Part shown: positions 47,701-61,917 of the stretch, one piece after another
Layout of the letters: each line of letters opens with the position of its first letter
Position numbering within the stretch: position 1 is the first letter of the stretch
Source: Vigna angularis
Lineage: Eukaryota > Streptophyta > Magnoliopsida > Fabales > Fabaceae
Length of the DNA: 64,000 nt
Assembly (NCBI RefSeq): GCF_016808095.1
Contig: NC_068971.1
Coordinates: 22,308,501 to 22,372,500 of the forward strand
Reading direction: 5' to 3'
Notes under the pieces: generated by a model
What the model was told of the DNA's origin: nothing
What the model saw: the letters and a program-made list of their open reading frames with translations, nothing else
The model's database searches: none
Made by a program: the position numbers and the translations under genes

Positions 47701-48921
47701 TTGGAGTGAAGGATCTCCACATTGATAATAGTACAGTGTGCTTGGTTCCAATCCTACATATACAGTAAAAAGTACAGTAACATATAGTAGTTGTATTTAA
47801 GTAAGAGCACGCGAAACTTGCATACAATTAGTTCAAGAAAAATGGACAAAGTTCTTTGAATAACATAATACACAGGGTGTATAGACAACACATTACTATA
47901 ATTTGACATAAAAACACTGAAATAGAAACAATGATATGGACAGTCCCTAAAATTGAACTCTTTCTAGGAAAGAAATGGGGAAAAAATATCACCTATGAGT
48001 CGAACGTGATGGATAATTCCAGAAGTGTAATTCCGAAGGCCATCGAAAGGATAGAGCTGGTTGTAGATGAGAGATTCACCTCTAGCTTCATGCACTAAAT
48101 CAAATCTTGAAGTTCCATATTGGACGACACTTGCGACAGTCTTTGGGTCTAAAGGCTTGATGTTGAAACCAATTTGAAACTCCCCTGTTATTATCATATC
48201 ACCATCAAGAAAACCATCATGAATTACAGCACCCTTGGATTAAAAATATCCAAACCCAATTTACTTCGTGTTCAATTCACTTATTATGTGTGTTTCGAAT
48301 TCGCGTTATATGATTCAAAATCACACAAAAATACAAGCTAACATGATCTTAGATGAAAACCCACATTAAATTCTTCTCAAAAAGTTGATTCTACCCTAAG
48401 AACTGATTTCAATGTTAAACAGATTTAGATAGCCTTTGAACTGGATAAACTAAACGTATACTCAACTATACTACGAACTTCTTATTATGATAGCATTCAA
48501 ACATAAATTACACACCTAAAATCAATTATACTCGCGATCATGAACTGCTTTAGACTCTTTTGCAGGTCGAATTCGTCCCTAGACTTCTTCATTTATCATA
48601 ATTTAAAATCATAGCTATATTACTATATATAGTCTATCCCGACATACCTGTAATCCATGAGATCCAAACAGAGTCATGGGTGGTGGAGAGAGACAGAGAG
48701 ATCTGTTCGGGCTGGAAACCCTGAACGCGGCGGCGAACGCGGGGATCGGAGGGCGGCAAGTCGACGGCGCCGAGCAAGGAGCGGTCGAAGGGAACGGTGA
48801 CAGGATGAAAGGGACCTTCGAGAGTGGAGGGAACGCGGCAGTAAGCGAAAGCTGCTAGGAGATTGAGCAGCAGAAGAAAAGAGCGATTGAAATGAAGAAA
48901 GGAAAAAGCAATTGAGGACAT
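44707..48921 (-). CDS. PAP15: Purple acid phosphatase, PAP15/phytase type
   Basis: Seven exons on the minus strand: 48648-48921, 47993-48184, 47420-47753, 47088-47305, 45988-46178, 45429-45710 and 44707-44853. All introns have GT...AG borders and the phases agree, giving 545 residues, the usual family length. A hydrophobic signal peptide (SFLLLLNLLAAFAYC) indicates secretion. All five metal-site blocks are present: GDLG, GDVSY, GNHE, WHPPW and GHVH, binding the Fe(III)-metal pair that hydrolyses phosphate esters. TLEGPFHPVTVPFD, RRRVQGFQPEQISLSLS and MGGFCATNFT mark the PAP15/23 subgroup, whose members act as phytases and, in Arabidopsis, feed myo-inositol to ascorbate synthesis. The start is the first ATG before the signal peptide. 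No damage seen; the old copia element ends about 230 bp beyond its stop. Confidence 0.93.
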
Positions 48922-50940
48922 TGCAGAATCGAAAGGCTGAACGAGTTTCCATCGGCCAGAAGGAATGTGATAATATTTGTAGTTGTGTTGAGCGTGGGGA
49001 AGAGTCAGAACGTGGTAGGAGCGGAATATTTCGGAACTGGGAGTGAAGTACTTCTGATATTTCAGTTAAAAGTAAAGAGCAGTGTAAACAGCGTAGAATA
49101 TTTGTTGTATGCAACATGTTTTGTTTGAAAGCAGTTTGGTACACCTCCCGATTTTTATCTTGGACCTCTAAAACATTAGAAGTGTCATTATCAACTTGTG
49201 CACCTCTAAAATACTAAAAGTATTAGCGAAAGCCAATTAAAAAATTTATTTAATCGGTATTTGAATACAGTTAAGGTTTTTTTTTTTTATTTATTTATTA
49301 ATATTATTAATAATAATGATAAAACATATTAAAAATATTAAAAATTTAGTATTTTAAATTAAAAAAATAAATTAAGAAATTATTTATTTAAATTTCATAA
49401 TAAAAAATTATTGTTTTAATATAATAAATATTTAATTAATTTAATATTTTTCATATAATTAAATATATATTAATATTTTAATATTTTAATTTATAAAATA
49501 TTATTTATTAAAATAAATAAATAAATAATATTATAAAATTAAAAACAAAAAACCTTTAGAAAAAAATATGTTAACCGTATCTACAGTTAACACATTCAAT
49601 TTGAATTATTCAATGCTAACCGTATTTGAAAATATTATTAACATATCTTTTTCAACTTTTTTTTTTATTTTGTATTATGTTTTTCTTAAATAAATAATAT
49701 TTTAATTTAAAATATTAAATTTATTTTGTAATTTTTTAATATTATTATTATTTTTTTTATTATGATTATTAAATAAAAAAAAGTTAAAGAAAAAATTCTT
49801 AAACGAAAGGCGGTTAAAGGTTTTATCGTTTTTAAAATTTTATATATTTTATTTATTTTTTTATTATTATTATAATTATTATTAATAATTATTATTATTA
49901 AATAAAAAAAAGTAAAAAGGAGGTTTGAACGCGGTTAAGTAAATTTCTTAATTGATTTTCGAATATTAGTTAAGTAAATTTCTTAATCGACTCTCGAACG
50001 TCAATAAGATATTTTTGATATTTTAAAGTACAGATAACTAAATTAACAATATATTAATAACATTGATATTTATAACATTGATATTTATAATATTCCATTT
50101 TAATAGTATAAAATTACTAAAATAAACACTATATATATGATGATAGAATAAGAACTACATATTTCTGATGAAGAAATTTTTTTATATGAAGAACAAAAGA
50201 AACTATCTATATTGTTGTTTCACTCTAGACCTCACGTTGAGATAACTAAATTAATGTTCTCCCTAAGCTCACATCATTCAAGGTGATCATCGCAAAAGAC
50301 AAAAAATACACAGAGACAAACAACACAAAAGTAAGGTAAGCTAGAGTAAACAGAAACATTATAAAACAATTATTAAATTAATCATGAAATACAATTTCAA
50401 TACAAGGAATCACACACATAATACACATTTAACTATCAATAGACTTGACTCATGCAGATATAGTATGAATGTCGAGCTACAGTGGTTCATGCACTTATGG
50501 TGACGTCCAACAATACCAATTCAAAGCCAAATTTAAACACCAACCTATGTCATCCACAAGGTTAGTCTGTCAACACCTATGTCCCTGATTGGCGACCATA
50601 TATAAACTAGGACCTTCTACTACTCTCTACCACATAACAATCTATCTCTACTTGAGATTGAGGTTATTCAGAGCTTTAAAATAAACCCCGGATTAACTTC
50701 ATACATTCATACAACAAGTCTCGTGGACTGCATTCTGGTTGACTTTTTTGCACTCTGGTTGACTTTTCTACATTCCAACTATTTGGTACTTTAACTCTTC
50801 CTTCAAATCATTCCAATAGCCTGCAAAATCAAGGAAATTTAGTGATAAAATCATCTAGTATAACCTCAACTCTCTTATTCATACAACTTAATGAAAAACA
50901 TGATTCCAAACAAGTTTCTAAGCAAAAAATGGTATAGTTA
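48922..50940. other. Phosphatase promoter, then AT-rich intergenic DNA
   Basis: The first 200-250 bp upstream of 48921 should hold the promoter and 5' UTR; I see no clear TATA box. 49250-50150 is extremely AT-rich. A minus-strand frame running from 49144 over exon 1 is a shadow. Confidence 0.45.
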
Positions 50941-50959
50941 GTATCAAGATCACATCACA

Positions 50960-51339
50960 AATAACGGTATTTTAAACCGTTATCAGACCCTCGGACCTAG
51001 GCTGCCGTTGGTGGGGAGGCGGAGTAGGCGGCGAAGGGGCAGTGAGATCGGGGTTGTCCTCTTGCATGATCTGAACCTGCACCATGAGAAACCCCAAATT
51101 GATGAAAATGGAGACTTAGGGGAGGGAACAATGGTAGGTGTGAAAGAGATGAGAAATCCCAAACGTGACACACACCTGGGTCACCGTTAACCACCTCATA
51201 CAAAAATTTAACGCCGTTCAATTTTAAGGACTAAACATAAGAGTTTCAAAACTAAGAAAACTAAAAAAAACAAACCTTTTAAAAAGAGACGAAACCCAAA
51301 ATCACTTAATAGTTTAAAAACTAAAAATATATTTAACCT
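50960..51339. mobile_element. Possible Mutator-like element fragment
   Basis: The right edge, inverted from 51339, reads AGGTTAAATATATTTTTAG, like the ends of the Pack-MULE at 54214-55350. 50985-51200 is GC-rich and gene-like, but I do not recognise a protein. No left terminal repeat was found, so the element would be truncated. Confidence 0.35.
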
Positions 51340-51422
51340 AAATATTATCTTAACAAATGAGTTAAGAATTATATTATTAAGGATAAAAAAATACAAACCA
51401 AGGAAATATATTCTTCCTGTAT

Positions 51423-51426
<4 letters not shown>

Positions 51427-51475
<49 letters not shown>
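51427..51475. repeat. (AT)n microsatellite
   Basis: About 49 bp uninterrupted. Confidence 0.95.
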
Positions 51476-51478
<3 letters not shown>

Positions 51479-52189
51479 GTAGAGACGGTATAGATGTTAC
51501 AATAATTTCATGATAAATATATGTTTTTAAGAATTAAAATAAAATAAAAAATTAAAATATTTATATTTTTTTATTATATTTAAAATGTATATTAATAATT
51601 TATAATACATAAAATAATATTTATCCATCATATTATTTATAGTTTTATAATAATTTTTTATTCCTTTGAAACAAAATGTATAACTTTTGATAGTACTACT
51701 TTTGTTTTATTTTTTTTAAATAGTTTATTTTTAATGTTAAACGACTTTATATTAATAAATTTTATTATGACTTATGTAGTTGACTTTTTATCGTTATTAT
51801 TAAAAGAATGGTTTAGGTCAACTCGCAACAATCTCGTAATTGGTAAAGTGTTTTTCTTTACATCTTCACACATATCTTCATATTTTTTTAAAATTTCAAA
51901 AGTTATCCTCCGCATTTCAAAAAACCCTATACCCTTTTTTGTATTTTAATGGATTTTGAAATCCATTGAAGGATTTTTTTTCTTCAACGGGTTTCAAAAT
52001 TCGTTGAAGGATTTCCCAAGCCTTCAACAATCCCGAGACAATTTTTGGAATGTAGGGTACCACGTGTTAGTTCGTGTTTTTTAAATATTTTTGTAATTAT
52101 TTTATTTTATTTTTTAATTTTTTTTAAAATAATAAAAAAGTTGACACATGTGATGATGGGAAAGGGCCAAAAAATATAACAACTTAGCA
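51476..52189. other. AT-rich intergenic DNA, no gene seen
   Basis: Contains two related words, TTTGAAATCCATTGAAGGAT and TTCAAAATTCGTTGAAGGAT, near 51955 and 51992. Confidence 0.5.
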
Positions 52190-53393
52190 AAGAGTAATAA
52201 CGCTGCGGAAATTCAATCCCCCTTATTGCGAGAATCTGTGAGGAGCACCAAAAAAATAGAACAAAAAATAGAATCTAAAGTACAAAAAGATATCAACAAT
52301 TTTTAACGTGGAAAATCCCTCAATGCAAGGGTAAAAACCACGAGTCGTCCAGACCAAAGAAAAATCCACTATGATCAATAATAAAGTACAAAAGAGTCTC
52401 TAATAATAACACCAAATGATATTTTCTATAAGCCAATTTAACTAAGCACAAATGCTTACAAATGAGAACAAAAAAGATGAAAATTCTCCAAAACAAGGTT
52501 GTTGGTGCAAGACTGATTTCTCTCAAACTAGACCTCTGATTGACGATCCAAACGGTCAGAATGAAGAATCATACGTCTGGAACCCACTGCCCACAAATCA
52601 GCCCAATCCAACGGTGAACGACTTCACAACAAACAAAACACTAGTGCAGATTTAGGATTATGCGGGAAAGGTTTTCTCTCTTCCTTTTTCTCTCAATTGG
52701 TTTTTTTCTCTGTTCAAATGACTCTAATGTGCCCTACTAATATGACCCATCTCCATTTAACCTAGTGAGACATAATGGTCCACATTATTTGGGCCTATTC
52801 TCCACATAGAAAGGGAGCCCAATAACTCAACAAATCTCCCCCTCACGACTATGTAGAGATATCCGCCAAACCGACAATCTCACAACAAACTTCAAATTTT
52901 TCTATTGGCAATGCCTTGGTAATCATATCAGCACCATTATCATCTGTATGAGCTTTAGCTAATTCCAACAACTTAGCATCCAAAACATCATGTATCCAAT
53001 GATAGCTCACATCAATATGTTTGGATTTAGAATGAAAATTTGGATTCTTACCAAGATGAATAACACTTTGACTGTCACAATACAACAAGTATTTACCTTG
53101 CACAAAACCAAGCTCCTGTAAAAATTTCTTCACCCATAACAACTCCTTACATGCTTTAGTAAGTGCAATGAATTATGCCTCAATAGTAGACAACGCTACA
53201 CACTTTTGCAACTTTGATTGCCAAACTAAGGCTCCCCCTACAAACTGAATCAAATAGCCTGAAGTGTACTTTCTAGAATCAATGTCTCCGGCCATATTTG
53301 AATTTGAGTAACACGCTTTAACCTAGTGAAACATAATGGTCCACATTATTTGGGCTTATTCTCCACATAGGAAGGGAACCTAATAACCCAACA
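52190..53393 (-). mobile_element. Internally deleted Ty1/copia (Tork/Tnt1-like) element
   Basis: On the minus strand: an LTR start (TGTTGGGTTATTAGG from 53393, only about 78 bp), then directly RNase H text from 53315, a purine tract GAGGGGGAGATT (52833-52844), and the 3' LTR from TGTTGAGTTATTGGG at 52832 to about 52190. The two LTR starts align (52760-52832 and 53320-53393). Everything from the rest of the 5' LTR through RT is gone. Confidence 0.78.
52849..53315 (-). pseudogene. Copia RNase H remnant
   Basis: Reads SNSNMAGDIDSRKYTSGYLI, then VWQSKLQKCVALSTIEA, a stop, ACKELLWVKKFLQELGF, YCDSQSVIHLGKNPNFHSKS, KHIDVSYHWI and HTDDNGADMITKALP. This is the C-terminal RNase H of Tnt1/Tork-like copia polyproteins, ending at a stop at 52849-52851, just before the purine tract. 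Confidence 0.9.
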
Positions 53394-54213
53394 TATCAAA
53401 CTAATATCATATCACATGACAGTGATAATGTGATGTAGTAGTGACATTGTCACATATCACTATCATGTCAGGTGTCATTGTTGTAGTATCAATTTGGTTC
53501 CTATATTTTTATTTTATCTTAATTGAGTCTTATTTTTTAAAATTAAATAATTTTGTCCATTTCTAAATAAAAACAAAATTTATTTTTTTATAAATGTTAT
53601 ATAAATATTTTTATTAAAATAGATGTTTCTATTAAATATTTTTAACAAAATTAAATTTATTTATATTTATATTTTACATTGAATTTTATTTAAAAAAATT
53701 AAAGTTGTTAAAAAAGGCAATGTTAATAAAAAAAATTTAAAATTAATTTCAACTAACAAATATGTTAATCAACTACATTTCATAAAATAAAATAAAATAA
53801 ATTTATCTACTTTTTTAATTCTTTTAAACCATTGTATATTTTTAAAATGGGTAAAAGTTAATAATTTCTACACAAATATTTGAGTTAGTTTAAAAATAAA
53901 TTTTTATAAATTTAAAAATAATTTTAAACAATTTAAAATAAATAAATTTAAAATTTAAAAATAATTTTAAATAAAGTTCAAATGTAAAATATAAATAAAA
54001 ATAAAAATATAAGTTTTAAAAAATTAAATTTTATTTTAATTTGACAATACACGAGCTTGCTCTATTTGGAAAAAGAAAATTGAAACTTTACGATGTAAGT
54101 TGGCATGACCGTGACATGGTCACTATCACTGTCCGATGTCTTTTACCATCTCTATCTTTCATACCGTCAAACTTTCTATAATTATTGTAAACAACTGTAT
54201 ATATATAAAAAAA
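53394..54213. other. AT-rich intergenic DNA, no gene seen
   Basis: Almost pure A/T from 53520 to 54030; no coding signal. Confidence 0.6.
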
Positions 54214-55350
54214 AGTTTAAATATGTTTTTAGATTTTATACTATCAAGTATTTTTTATTTTATTTTTTATTTTAATTTCTATTTCAAAGTAAGATACATT
54301 ATAGTTTTTCTTCTTAAAAAAATTTTTAATTTTAGTCATCCAAATTTAACATCTTTAAACATCAACTGACGTGACTAAAAATAAACTCACACAATTTTTT
54401 TTTCTTGCAGAGTGTTTTTTACCTTTTCTCCTCTCTCTCTCCTAATCTCTTCCTTGCATCTTCCATCTTCCACCCAAGATACGGTCATAACGAATAACAA
54501 ACATTTGCATAGACAACGCGGTGTTTGAAGGAGCGTAAAGCAGATCTATAGAGAAAGAGGTGACAGAACCAGAAATTCTTACAAGAACTTAATGTCTTCG
54601 GAGTCACGAACCATCTGGATAAGAAGAGGGGGTTTCCATTATCACTGTCTGTTAAAAATAGATGTTTTCCCGTTTTACCAAAAACCCCAGCAACACGAGA
54701 CACTGCTTTCTCCAAAGAGTAAAATCCATAGAACATAGAAACCTGAAGCATACATAAGTCCAAAAACTATGTCATTGTCTTCACATAAAGTCATTATCAA
54801 CTCATACTAAGCCACTTCTGTGTATAACAGAGTCTTCTAATTATTGTTTTTACTCCCTTAGTTTTATAAATAGTTATAGAATTTACTTTACAGAAAAACC
54901 TTTCTCATCACAGGCAATAAAGCATTCAAATTGCAAAGTCATAGGCTAAAGCTACCAAAGAATGACCTGTTTATGACCTCTAGAACCAAGGTGTGGCGTT
55001 GCAGATGTAATGAAATTAATGGGCTCTAGTCCTGCAATTTTTCCTTCATATTTTCTATCATGACATTCTTGATCTGAAACATGGCTTTTACAATGACCAT
55101 TCTCCACAGTGAAAGATGGAAGGAAGAGACGAGAAAAAGAGTGGGACAAAAGGTAAAAAACAGTGACTTAGTTCCAGAAAAAAAATCATATCAATTTATC
55201 GATAGTCAAATCAATTAATTTTTAACGGTATTAATGGTAAAGGATTAAAATCAAAATTTTTTTAAAGAAAAGGACTAAAATGTAACTTTAAAAAAGTGAC
55301 TAAAACCAAAACCGTTTGATAGTATAGAAACTAAAAACATATTTAAGCCT
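54214..55350. mobile_element. Probable Pack-MULE (Mutator-like element with captured gene)
   Basis: The left end AGTTTAAATATGTTTTTAG pairs with the right end, inverted from 55350, AGGCTTAAATATGTTTTTAG. Both continue into TATACTATCAA and TTTTAGTC words, forming long imperfect inverted repeats of 100 bp or more. The TTAAATATGTTTTT core is a common MULE end in legumes. Target duplications of 9 bp are not clear in the A-rich flanks. The interior carries exons and an intron of a host esterase gene on the minus strand and no transposase. Confidence 0.68.
54470..55149 (-). pseudogene. Captured DUF676 serine esterase (lipase-like) fragment
   Basis: The minus strand reads KIAGLEPINFITSATPHLGS, then RGHK, ending in CAG/GT at 54967. 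After a 224 bp intron with AG at 54743-54744 it continues FYGFYSLEKAVSRVAGVFGK, TGKHLFLTDSDNG. A frameshift near 54625 moves to MVRDSEDIKF, a 37 bp intron-like gap (54546-54582) precedes SALRSFKHR, VVYANV and, after another shift, YDRILGW. These are consecutive segments of plant DUF676 alpha/beta-hydrolases. The N-terminal catalytic region and the C-terminus are missing. Intron retention shows capture from genomic DNA, not from a processed transcript. Confidence 0.78.
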
Positions 55351-57453
<2,103 letters not shown>

Positions 57454-60400
57454 TTAGCCTTTGGTTCTCATAATTGTGATGCTACCTTTTCCCCCTTCAG
57501 TGTGAATTTTTGTTTTTCCAACAACAGGCTTCCCAGAAAAGGCTGATTTTGGGTAAGTTGATGGATCTTCCACACCTAGTTTGGATTTGAGAGGAGGTGC
57601 AGACAGAAGACGCTGATTTATTTCCTTCAGAGTGACATCTCCATCAGCACCACTGGGTTTAATGAAGGCAAATGGATAGGCCACAGAAGCAGATAGCTTT
57701 GTGGGTTTTTCTACAAATGATTTTTCCCCTGTACCTGTTAAACAAAGTCAGAATTTTATTTCATCTCACAAAAAGTTTCATACTATTATGTACTATTGTT
57801 TCTGGTTAAAGATTATTTAGCATTTGACAGAAACTATAGACCACAGTTTAAGAAATAAAAACACAACTATGAGCATCATTTAGTTTGTAAAAGTATGCTA
57901 GTTTTTCCTGTCTTGTGAGTCTTCTTTAGCACATAGGAGAATTCAGTATAATGAGTCTTTTTGGATAAACTTCTCAACAAAATACTCATAGGAGAAAAAA
58001 ATAAATGTGAAAGTAACATAAACTTCTCCATGAGACAAAGTTGGCTTATGCATTACATCAATCTGCAGAAAGTTCTCTCATATTAGCTTTTTTGAAAGAT
58101 AATTTTTGTATTATGCATATAAGTTAATATTGGTATATGCATATAAGTGTTTCTGCAGAAGTTTGTTCAAACAGCCTCGTCTCCTAGCAACTTGGATGAC
58201 ATTATTAGATGAGATATTAGGCAAATATACATTACAATTAAAACAAACAAAAGACTGTATCAAGAACAAAACAAACCTTTGAAGACAATACTTTTGGGGA
58301 TTTTAGTGGCACGATGCTGAACCGTATTTTGTTCGCACACAGGTTGGAAGTTGCACAGATCTAAGGAAGCATATAACGTTTTTCAAATAAGTCAAAGTTT
58401 ACAATAAAGAAGTAGGAAAATTAGAGTAAATGGCAGGCAGAAAAATTCCTACCTGCAACATCAATGTGAACATCATCAGCCCCAGAAAAATTCCTGAGTC
58501 AAATAACATAATCATAAGATTGTTTTGTATAAACAGATATATGCCATAATATATTAATGGTGATCTTTAGAAGCATACAAATCATCAGGACATAATTGCA
58601 TTTCAGCATCCGCAAAGCAATCTGCTAGCCACCCTTCAGCTGATTCAAAGTCCTCATAACTGGAAGCGGATGCACTTCCTAATGCATGTTTCATTATAAT
58701 TGGTTAAAGATATCAAATCCATGTAAAAAGGAAAAGAAAAAAAAGGCAAAAAATTTGCAAAAGGTAAACCTGATGCCCCAGATACCCATTGCGAAAATTC
58801 TGAGAAAATTTCTTCATTTGGGTCCTCCTTCCCCTATATACATAATGTAACAGTTACACAATCTGGCAAAAGCCGCAACTCTAGCACAATTATTAACTCA
58901 AACAACATTTCAATGATATCCTTGAGTGATGGTTTCTGGTACCAACAATGTTCATTGCAAATCATGAAGCCTTGAAGGATAGAAACAGGATTGTTGATCA
59001 ACTCAAAACAAGAACACCAGGTTAATACTCATCTCATTTTCACATTTTAATAGTCATCACAGTAGTCTAAGTTAAGACAGTTGACTAAGTTCTACTTCCC
59101 AGATGAGGTGATATAAACCAATATGGCTGAACTAATCATTTCAGAAAAGCATAAATATGAAATATAGTATAAAAAAACAGAAATCTTCCAAAAATAACAA
59201 GGAAAAGTAGAACAAATTTTAGCTACCTTAAGACAAAACATATTCCTACCTTAGTCAGCTATATCATGTGGAATATATTTAAGAAAAAGACGTATTTGCT
59301 CAAATTAAGTGTACTTGTGTTCTCGTTTTTTCATGTGGCCTGACCAATTATTATGCCATTATGGGTGTGAAAAATCACTCTCAAGGTAAAAAAGCACTGA
59401 CCTTTACTTTCAAATATGCTGAAGACATTTGTTCGTTGGAGGGGTAATGACACCCATTTTGAGTATTGAATTGTAGCATCCTCCGTCTCTTAAATTGATA
59501 AGAAGTCTTCAAACATTTGTCTGGTTCATTTTTCAGATCATTTGACTCTGAAATCCACCGTGTTAGAGTTAGAAAGGACAACATTATATAAAAAAAAGCA
59601 CAGCAGGAATAACAATAGTAATAGAAAGTAAAGTTAACCTAACACATGATGCATAAAGCTATATCCCTACAAGTAAAGCTACAATTTGGTTCCAGGATTT
59701 AAAATTGTCACCTCAATATCACAAGGCAATAACCCTAGCATTTTTGTCAAGTTTACCCTCAATAATAGAAATGAAAAAACCAAGTTTCATATATTGATTA
59801 TTAGACAACATATAAGTGCATGCCAGATAGAAATACCATACCACTATTATTGACATTGTATGAAAAATCCCCACATGCCTTCACCGGTGTTGTTTCATCA
59901 TTGAACACACAAGACAGATCTTCATTTTGAGGAACCTCATTCCACAGTTCTTGCGAAATTTCTGCTCAAACAAGAAAACTTTCTCAGGAATCAATTATTT
60001 TTAGACTAATCTAACTTAGAACCACAAGTCAGAGTTACCGTAATTGAAACTCTTCTGGAGACAGTAGTCCTCCCTATGCCAATCCCACGGCTCCCTAGCA
60101 CCATTTAACATGGAGCAAAAAGCAAATCATTGACATGCAACAATGAAAAATGAGCAAAAAGACACTCAGAAGAAATCAATTCTAAAACCAGTTTGGAAGA
60201 ATCACAAGGGATACATTGTAGACATCATGATTTCAACAATAAACAAGCCAACCGAAAGTACATAAGTAAATTGCAGCACAAGTTACAAACCAAACCACCA
60301 CACAAATAAAAAGGAACACAGTCCTTAGTTTCTGCAGAAAAAAAGGGCAAAAGAAGAGAAAAGGGCCAAATAAACAAAAAATAAATAAAAAACAAGAGAA

Positions 60401-60856
60401 AAAATTGAAAGAGGGAGAAATAGTAACCCGCCAACATCTTCATCATCACCATCACCACACCACCATCCTCCCTTTATCCACAAAATCTAACATGAATCAA
60501 CCATCTCAAGAGCAAATGAAAACCAAGAACAGAAAACTACTGAACCGGCCAAAGTTTACAGATGAAAGGTGCAAAAAAATAGTAAACGATGGCCAACAAC
60601 CTCATACATGAACGAACCAAAAAACTAGAAAAACACTTGTCAGAAGCAAAATCTCATGAAAATCCATTTCACGTCCCAAATAAAAACACAGAACAAAAAT
60701 TGAAGAGCACGAAAAAGTACATGTTGAAAACGAAATGCAGTTCCCAAAGGTTTGGCTTTCCCAAGAGAAGAGACAGACCCAGAAAAAGAAAAAGACTGAG
60801 GCAAAGGAAAGGGCTGAGAAATATAAATATATATACTTGTAATCGCTGTAATCCAT
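57454..60856 (-). CDS. XRI1: XRI1-like protein (X-ray induced transcript 1)
   Basis: Nine exons on the minus strand: 60837-60856, 60039-60094, 59842-59961, 59402-59547, 58770-58833, 58579-58678, 58453-58493, 58277-58360 and 57454-57734. All have GT...AG borders and phases close to 303 residues plus stop. The N-terminus MDYSDYKEPWDWHREDYCLQ, the middle DETTPVKACGDF and SYEDFESAEGWLADCF, and the C-terminus AYPFAFIKPSGADGDVTLKE with FSGKPVVGKTKIHTEGGKG-SITIMRTKG match the plant XRI1 family. In Arabidopsis XRI1 is nuclear, induced by ionising radiation, interacts with MND1 and is needed for meiosis and pollen development. No enzyme motif is present. Two donors six bases apart at exon 4 (GT after 59408 or after 59402) would both keep frame. 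The gene appears intact. Confidence 0.88.
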
Positions 60857-61048
60857 TGCAGAAGTCGCAATTTCAACCAAAAAACAGTAGTCACTGATGA
60901 GTGTCCTTTCTCCCCTCCCGTTCATAAAAATAACCGTTACAGAGAATTTCAAGACGCTGCTGCATGAGATGCAAACTATGCCACATAAGAAAGGAACCCA
61001 AAAGAAAAGAAACTACCTTTCTCTCAACATATGTGTTTGTGTGTCTAT

Positions 61049-61058
61049 CTATATATAC
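61049..61058 (-). promoter_or_regulatory. Possible TATA box of the XRI1-like gene
   Basis: GTATATATAG on the minus strand, about 190 bp upstream of the ATG at 60856. It is within a TA-rich patch, so it may be chance. Confidence 0.3.
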
Positions 61059-61865
61059 AAACACCCACACACACACATATATGTGCATATTCTTAGTGAT
61101 GTTTTGTCTTCCTGTCTTGTTTTCCATTTTCTTGGTTTGATTATTATATATTATTTTATCATCAATATTATTATAATATACGCTGTTATAGTGTATGGTA
61201 TTTATGATTTATCAATGTACTTTGAAACTTTAAGAATATCTAACCACATAATCCAAGAAGGGAAGGTGGAGAGGGACAAGAGGGGTCCACAGGAGCACGA
61301 CCTCACGAGATACGGCAAACGTGCTTTTACTCACTATGACCCACTCCAGCCACTACTCTCTTTAAAACAATGTTCATTCTGTTTGGATTTTTTTTTGGTG
61401 CAATTGGGTTTGGAAGGGAAGAGAGAGAAAACCGATTCTGTCTTGTTTGTTCACCAAGTGTTGTGTTTGGCACAAGGACAAGGAAGTTGTTTATGGTTGC
61501 TTCCCACCAAATGGATATCCTAAAATATGGGAATTACTTTTCTGGAAAATGTTTTACTTTTGAAAACCATATCATCGTGTTAGTATTAAACTACCTCATA
61601 TGAAAAAGAAAACATTTTTTTAATAAGAATAGTGTGTTACTACTACTGGTTCAATTCGAAAAAACCTGTTTAAGTATTTTAAAAAGTATTTATGACAAAC
61701 CAAACAAGATTTTGAGATGTTAAAAAATAATAATTAATTTAATTTGGTCTGTAAATTAAATGTTGTGATAAGATTATAAGAATTTAATTGAACTTTTTAA
61801 AATCTAGAAAAAAATTGTTTTACTCCATAACTGCTATGACTATTAACAATGAAGTGTAACTTCTT

Positions 61866-61917
<52 letters not shown>

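Noticed and set aside
48674..49144. Longer minus-strand frame overlapping phosphatase exon 1
   Set aside because: Different frame from the signal peptide and catalytic exons; the exon chain fixes the frame starting at 48921.
60897..61523. 208-codon plus-strand frame upstream of the XRI1-like gene
   Set aside because: No domain; the residues follow AT-rich and (CA)n text, and it covers the promoter of the minus-strand gene.
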